From Chitinivibrionales bacterium (lineage in GTDB: Bacteria; Fibrobacterota; Chitinivibrionia; Chitinivibrionales; JANQEN01): 9,551 bases of DNA. Positions 6,556 through 9,551 of the stretch are shown piece by piece. A program made the position numbers and the translations under genes. The stretch spans positions 1 to 9,551 of the forward strand of contig JAUVGS010000040.1 of NCBI GenBank assembly GCA_030593665.1, in the 5' to 3' direction. Every line of letters starts with the position of its first letter. Position 1 is the first letter of the stretch. The notes beneath the pieces were generated by a model, which had not been told where the DNA came from, ran no database searches, and saw only the letters and a list, made by a program, of their open reading frames with translations.

Positions 6556-7266
6556 GTGGAAAACACCCCTCCTGAGATTCCCAAACGGGTCTACCGGTCA
6601 TTCGTTTACAAAGAAGCTGTCTTTCGTATCTGTTGTGATCGGTTCGACGTTATAACTACTGAAATTATCAAGCAGCGTCAGGTTCTGGAACGGTACATAC
6701 AAAAACACCCGGAATTTCACCACGCCCTTGAACCGGTACCGCTACTCCCCGGCGCTCCGATAGTTTCACAACGCATGGCTCATGCCGCACAGCTCGTTGG
6801 GGCGGGTCCCATGGCGGCAGTGGCCGGTACCATGGCTCAGCTTGCCGCCGAAGCCGGTATACAAGCAGGTGCGTCTGAGGTTATTGTTGAAAACGGCGGG
6901 GATATCTATCTGCAGGCTGCTGAGCCGGTAACTATTGTCCTGCACACCGGCACCGCACAAATCGCGGATAAACTTGCCTTTGCATTACAACCACAGGACA
7001 CTCCCCTCTCCGTATGCTCCTCATCAGGAAAAATGGGGCACTCCATGAGCCGGGGAGAGTGCGATCTGGCAACCGTCGTTGCGAAAAGCGCAGCTCTCGC
7101 CGATACTGCTGCAACATATGCAGCCAATCTCGTTAAAACTGTCGATGATGTTGACGCCGCTCTGAATCGAATCGCTGACATAGAAGGTATTGATGGTGTG
7201 TTGATCGTTAAAGACGACCGGATGGGACTTGCCGGGCAACTGCCTTCATTGGTTAAAACACGATAA
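6556..7266 (+). CDS. UPF0280/COG2122 ApbE-like protein of sulfide assimilation
   Basis: A 236-residue protein of the UPF0280 family, distantly related to the FAD:protein FMN transferase ApbE. Typical segments are GAGPMAAVAGTMAQ (82-95), EVIVENGGDIYL (108-119) and the ApbE-like VCSSSGKMGHSMSRGECD (153-170), followed by LADTAATYAANLV. The M. acetivorans homologue MA1715 is reported to aid efficient sulfide assimilation into homocysteine and cysteine at low sulfide. Its biochemical role is unknown; sulfide trafficking or flavin handling are possible. It sits 14 bases after the ferredoxin stop. I chose GTG at 6556 because family similarity begins just after it (RVYRSFVYKE). There is no clear Shine-Dalgarno, so translation may be coupled. 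The frame is open further up, to a GTG at 6478 and an ATG at 6487 inside the ferredoxin gene, so a longer product is possible. Confidence 0.88.
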   Translation: MENTPPEIPKRVYRSFVYKEAVFRICCDRFDVITTEIIKQRQVLERYIQKHPEFHHALEPVPLLPGAPIVSQRMAHAAQLVGAGPMAAVAGTMAQLAAEAGIQAGASEVIVENGGDIYLQAAEPVTIVLHTGTAQIADKLAFALQPQDTPLSVCSSSGKMGHSMSRGECDLATVVAKSAALADTAATYAANLVKTVDDVDAALNRIADIEGIDGVLIVKDDRMGLAGQLPSLVKTR

Positions 7267-7306
7267 AATTCAGTACATCAGTATAATATGCAAAATTGAC
7301 AATTAC

Positions 7307-7501
7307 AAATCGCAACTTTCTTTCCCTTTATTATCGTCCTCGTCCCTCATCCTCCTCCTCGTCCTCGATCCGTTTTTTAAAGTTAAAAAGAAAAAAACCG
7401 AGGAGAAGGACGAGGGATTTTTACAGTATGTTGAGCGGGAGGACATGATAATGGCCTATCCACTCTTACATACTGTTATGCTTTAGTATAACTTGCGATT
7501 T
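7307..7501. repeat. Nested inverted repeats in the convergent gap
   Basis: Outer arms AAATCGCAACTT (7307-7318) and AACTTGCGATTT (7490-7501) are inverted copies with 11 of 12 matching. They enclose the terminator-like palindrome (7343-7417) and a second pair, ACAGTATGT (7423-7431) with ACATACTGT (7468-7476), which match perfectly. The arrangement could be a degenerate mobile repeat or simply two adjacent secondary structures. No target duplication was found. Confidence 0.35.
7343..7422 (+). terminator. Terminator-like palindrome of the sulfur operon
   Basis: A 19-nt arm at 7343-7361 (TCCCTCATCCTCCTCCTCG) pairs with 7399-7417 at 17 of 19 positions, counting two mismatches. Inside, GTTTTTT (7372-7378) pairs with AAAAAAC (7392-7398), and the 3' arm is directly followed by five Ts (7418-7422). 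This fits a plus-strand rho-independent terminator about 75 nt after the UPF0280 stop. The left arm is a degenerate CCTCGTC repeat, so an alternative pairing (CCTCG 7363-7367 with CGAGG 7399-7403) exists. On the minus strand the far side has no T-run, so it serves the sulfur operon better than uup. Confidence 0.55.
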
Positions 7502-7539
7502 TATTTTAAGGAATTAAGATAAATTACTGAGTTCTGAAA

Positions 7540-9417
7540 TTACTTCGGTCGCCCTTCAAGCTCCTCCCACCGTTGATAAGCTGCACCTAATTCACTTTCA
7601 ATCTGTGCGATACGAATTTTAGCCTTAGTAATAAATCCCACTTTCCGGTAACAGGCCGGATCCCCCATTTGTAAAAACAACTGCTCACGCTCAGATTCCC
7701 ATTTCTCGATCCGCTCCGGCAAAGACTCAAGCTCCCGCTTCTCTTTGAAAGATAATTTCTTTACGTTCCGGTCTTTACATTCATTACCCGGTTGATTTTT
7801 CTTTGCTACCGGTTTAGCCGGAGAAAGATTTATCTCGCCTGCAGACTCTTTTTCCCAATCATCATATCCTCCGACATATTCTTTGACAATACCATTCCCC
7901 TGGAAAACGAGTGTGCTCGTAACCACATTATTAAGAAACACACGGTCATGGGTGACCAGGAGTACGGTCCCGTTGTATTTACCAAGAATCTCTTCGAGCA
8001 GTTCAAGTGTTTCGCTGTCAAGATCATTAGTCGGTTCATCAAAAACCAGTATATTAGCAGGTTGTGTAAACAGACGGGCGAGCATGAGCCGGTTTCTTTC
8101 ACCCCCGGAGAGTTGTTTTACGGGTGATTTTGCCCTTTCCAAGGTAAAAAGGAAGTCCCTGAGATAGGAAATCACGTGTTTAGGTTTCCCATTCACATAC
8201 ACGGTATCACCACCGCCGGCTGCGACATTCTCCCATACTGATTGTTCCGGATCCAGGACCTCCCGGAGCTGGTCAAAATAGGCGATCTCCAGATTGACGC
8301 CAAATGTAATAGCGCCCTCCCGCGGTTGTGATTTACCGAGAAGGAGGTTCAGCAGTGTTGTTTTACCACACCCATTCGGGCCGATAATACCGATTCGATC
8401 ACCCCGCATGATGCATAGAGATAAATTTTTTATAAGAAATTCTTCAGTATAAGAAAAAGTAATATTCTCTGCTTCTATCACGCGGTTTCCGGAACGTTGT
8501 GCTTCACTGATAGTCATTGACACAGGACCGCTTCGTTCCCGCCGTTTACAGCGTTCCTCACGTATTTTAAATAATGCGCGGACACGTCCCTCGTTGCGGG
8601 TACGGCGCGCCTTAATCCCCTGACGGATCCATACTTCTTCCCGGGCGAGCTTTTTATCGAATCGCGACCATTCTTTCTCTTCAGCATCGAGCACCGCCAG
8701 CTTCCGTTGAATAAATGTCTCATAATTACACAACCAGTCGGTCAGATTTCCACGATCCAACTCGACAATTCTCGTGGCGAGCTGTCTTAGTAAACGGCGG
8801 TCATGGGTTACAAACAGTACTGTCGATTTTGACCCGAGAAGAAACGATTCAAGCCAGGTGATTGAATCAATATCAAGATGGTTAGTAGGCTCATCAAGAA
8901 GGAGGAGTTCCGGCTCCTGCACCAGTGCACGAGCAAGAAACACCCGGCGCCGCATCCCTCCTGACAACGTGTTAAAATCAACGGAACCGTCCAGGTGTAG
9001 TTGGTTGATCACCCGCTCGGCGCCGGTTTGAATTGACCACCCATTGTGTTCGTTCAGGTAGTGCTGCAGATCATGAAGGCTATCAGAGTCACCGTCTTTG
9101 GCTTCCAATCGATGGTATTCGTTGAGAATCTCACCCGGTTTGCCAGCACCGGAAGCCACAACTTCAAACACGGTACCGTGAAGGCCCGCAGGTACATCCT
9201 GTGGTAAATAGGCGATTCGAAGACCGGGTGAAGTGATAATCTCTCCTGTATCAGGAGTTACTTCACCCGCAATGATCTTCATGAGTGTTGATTTACCGGT
9301 ACCATTGCGTCCCAGACAGCAGATACGCTGTCCCTTATGTATATCGAGCGATACATTTTCAAGGACCGACTCACCACCGAAGGCTATTGTAATGCTATGC
9401 AGGCTTACTAAAGACAT
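7540..9417 (-). CDS. uup: Uup-type ABC-F ATPase
   Basis: A 625-residue cytoplasmic ABC-F protein with no membrane segments; E. coli Uup is about 635. Uup-type proteins bind ribosomes and branched DNA and are linked to precise excision of transposons and to translation quality control. NBD1 has Walker A GRNGTGKST (36-44), signature LSGGM (151-155), Walker B with DEPTNHLD (175-182) and switch His205. The interdomain linker (about 240-310) contains the WIRQGIKARRTRNEGRVRAL segment (263-282) typical of Uup. NBD2 has GPNGCGKTT (346-354), LSGGE (436-440), DEPTNDLD (460-467) and His490. Residues about 555-625 form the charged C-terminal coiled coil that separates Uup from other ABC-F groups. The ATG at 9417 has no recognisable Shine-Dalgarno (TTTTTGAACCT precedes it), but the N-terminus MSLVSLHSITIAFGG fits the family. 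It converges on the sulfur operon. Confidence 0.93.
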   Translation of the reverse strand: MSLVSLHSITIAFGGESVLENVSLDIHKGQRICCLGRNGTGKSTLMKIIAGEVTPDTGEIITSPGLRIAYLPQDVPAGLHGTVFEVVASGAGKPGEILNEYHRLEAKDGDSDSLHDLQHYLNEHNGWSIQTGAERVINQLHLDGSVDFNTLSGGMRRRVFLARALVQEPELLLLDEPTNHLDIDSITWLESFLLGSKSTVLFVTHDRRLLRQLATRIVELDRGNLTDWLCNYETFIQRKLAVLDAEEKEWSRFDKKLAREEVWIRQGIKARRTRNEGRVRALFKIREERCKRRERSGPVSMTISEAQRSGNRVIEAENITFSYTEEFLIKNLSLCIMRGDRIGIIGPNGCGKTTLLNLLLGKSQPREGAITFGVNLEIAYFDQLREVLDPEQSVWENVAAGGGDTVYVNGKPKHVISYLRDFLFTLERAKSPVKQLSGGERNRLMLARLFTQPANILVFDEPTNDLDSETLELLEEILGKYNGTVLLVTHDRVFLNNVVTSTLVFQGNGIVKEYVGGYDDWEKESAGEINLSPAKPVAKKNQPGNECKDRNVKKLSFKEKRELESLPERIEKWESEREQLFLQMGDPACYRKVGFITKAKIRIAQIESELGAAYQRWEELEGRPK

Positions 9418-9447
9418 AGGTTCAAAAATACTATCTGCTGCAGAAAT

Positions 9448-9551
9448 TTATCCCAATAACTGAAGATGGAAACTCCTGGATAAATAAACAATAGGAAGTT
9501 CACTTCCATTGGTAGTTATACTCGCAGTGTATAAATCTCCAGTAAGGGATA
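9448..9551 (-). CDS. Possible 3' end of an unidentified upstream gene
   Basis: On the minus strand, reading from the window edge, a frame of 33 codons (SLTGDLYTASITTNGSELP, and so on) stays open and ends at a TAA at 9450-9448, 30 nt before the uup start. The other two frames from the edge close sooner, after 11 and 16 codons. Its composition is protein-like, and uup lacks its own ribosome site, so an operon with translational coupling is plausible. No family is recognised, and the stretch may equally be non-coding leader of uup. Confidence 0.35.
   Translation of the reverse strand, partial: SLTGDLYTASITTNGSELPIVYLSRSFHLQLLG
9494..9507. promoter_or_regulatory. 14-bp dyad upstream of uup
   Basis: GGAAGTTCACTTCC has perfect 6-bp arms around a 2-nt centre and lies about 77 nt upstream of the uup ATG. 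It looks like a small operator, but it overlaps the possible coding end at 9448-9551 and may be chance. Confidence 0.2.

Larger units (their letters stand above)
7267..7539. other. Convergent intergenic region with nested palindromes
   Basis: This gap lies between the ends of the plus-strand sulfur operon and the minus-strand uup gene. It holds a long pyrimidine-rich tract (about 7318-7367), a complementary purine-rich tract (7399-7417) and flanking inverted repeats, listed separately. I see no gene. A plus-strand frame over 7229-7486 has low-complexity translation and no ribosome site. Confidence 0.5.

Noticed and set aside
7229..7486. 85-codon plus-strand frame over the convergent gap
   Set aside because: It overlaps the UPF0280 end, translates the low-complexity CCTCGTC and poly-A tracts, and has no ribosome site. 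The DNA is explained by palindromes.
9416..9509. Minus-strand frame MEVNFLLFIYPGV... overlapping the start of uup
   Set aside because: It has 34 codons, no ribosome site and overlaps the uup start in another frame; no family recognised.

Overview
The window (about 9.5 kb, moderate GC, AT-rich gaps) looks like chromosome of an anaerobic Gram-negative bacterium. Two secreted proteins end in tails resembling type IX secretion (Por-type) sorting domains. A three-gene cluster encodes the sulfide-to-homocysteine pathway best known from methanogens and strict anaerobes. Together these point to the Fibrobacterota/Chlorobi/Bacteroidota (FCB) neighbourhood, perhaps one of its uncultured anaerobic lineages. 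This placement is inference: the window has no rRNA or other marker gene.

Layout: (1) Positions 1-78, minus strand, hold the first 26 codons of a gene that leaves the window. (2) 299-1456, minus, is a secreted leucine-rich-repeat protein with an Ig-like region and a sorting-type tail. (3) 1457-1963 is a divergent intergenic region. (4) 1964-4477, plus, is a gingipain-type (C25) cysteine peptidase with signal peptide, propeptide region, catalytic His/Cys, Ig-like module and sorting-type tail. (5) 4478-4934 is a gap with no gene. It contains a 133-bp MITE-like palindrome flanked by a perfect 8-bp direct repeat. (6) 4935-7266, plus, is a compact operon: a DUF39/COG1900 homocysteine-biosynthesis protein, a NIL-domain 2[4Fe-4S] ferredoxin, and a UPF0280/COG2122 ApbE-like protein. 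(7) 7267-7539 is a convergent gap with a terminator-like palindrome and nested inverted repeats. (8) 7540-9417, minus, is a Uup-type ABC-F ATPase. (9) 9448-9551, minus, may be the 3' end of another gene upstream of uup.

Functionally there are three blocks. The first is a pair of divergent exported proteins (LRR protein and C25 peptidase) probably displayed on or released from the cell surface. The second is the sulfur operon, whose three products correspond to the Methanosarcina acetivorans proteins MA1821, MA1822 and MA1715; it would convert aspartate semialdehyde and sulfide into homocysteine without O-acyl-homoserine intermediates. The third is a translation/DNA-associated ABC-F ATPase. 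I did not find a wholly new multi-gene system. The least ordinary features are the MITE-like insertion in the leader of the sulfur operon, the complete three-gene sulfide-assimilation set beside T9SS-type surface proteins, and the nested palindromes in the convergent gap.
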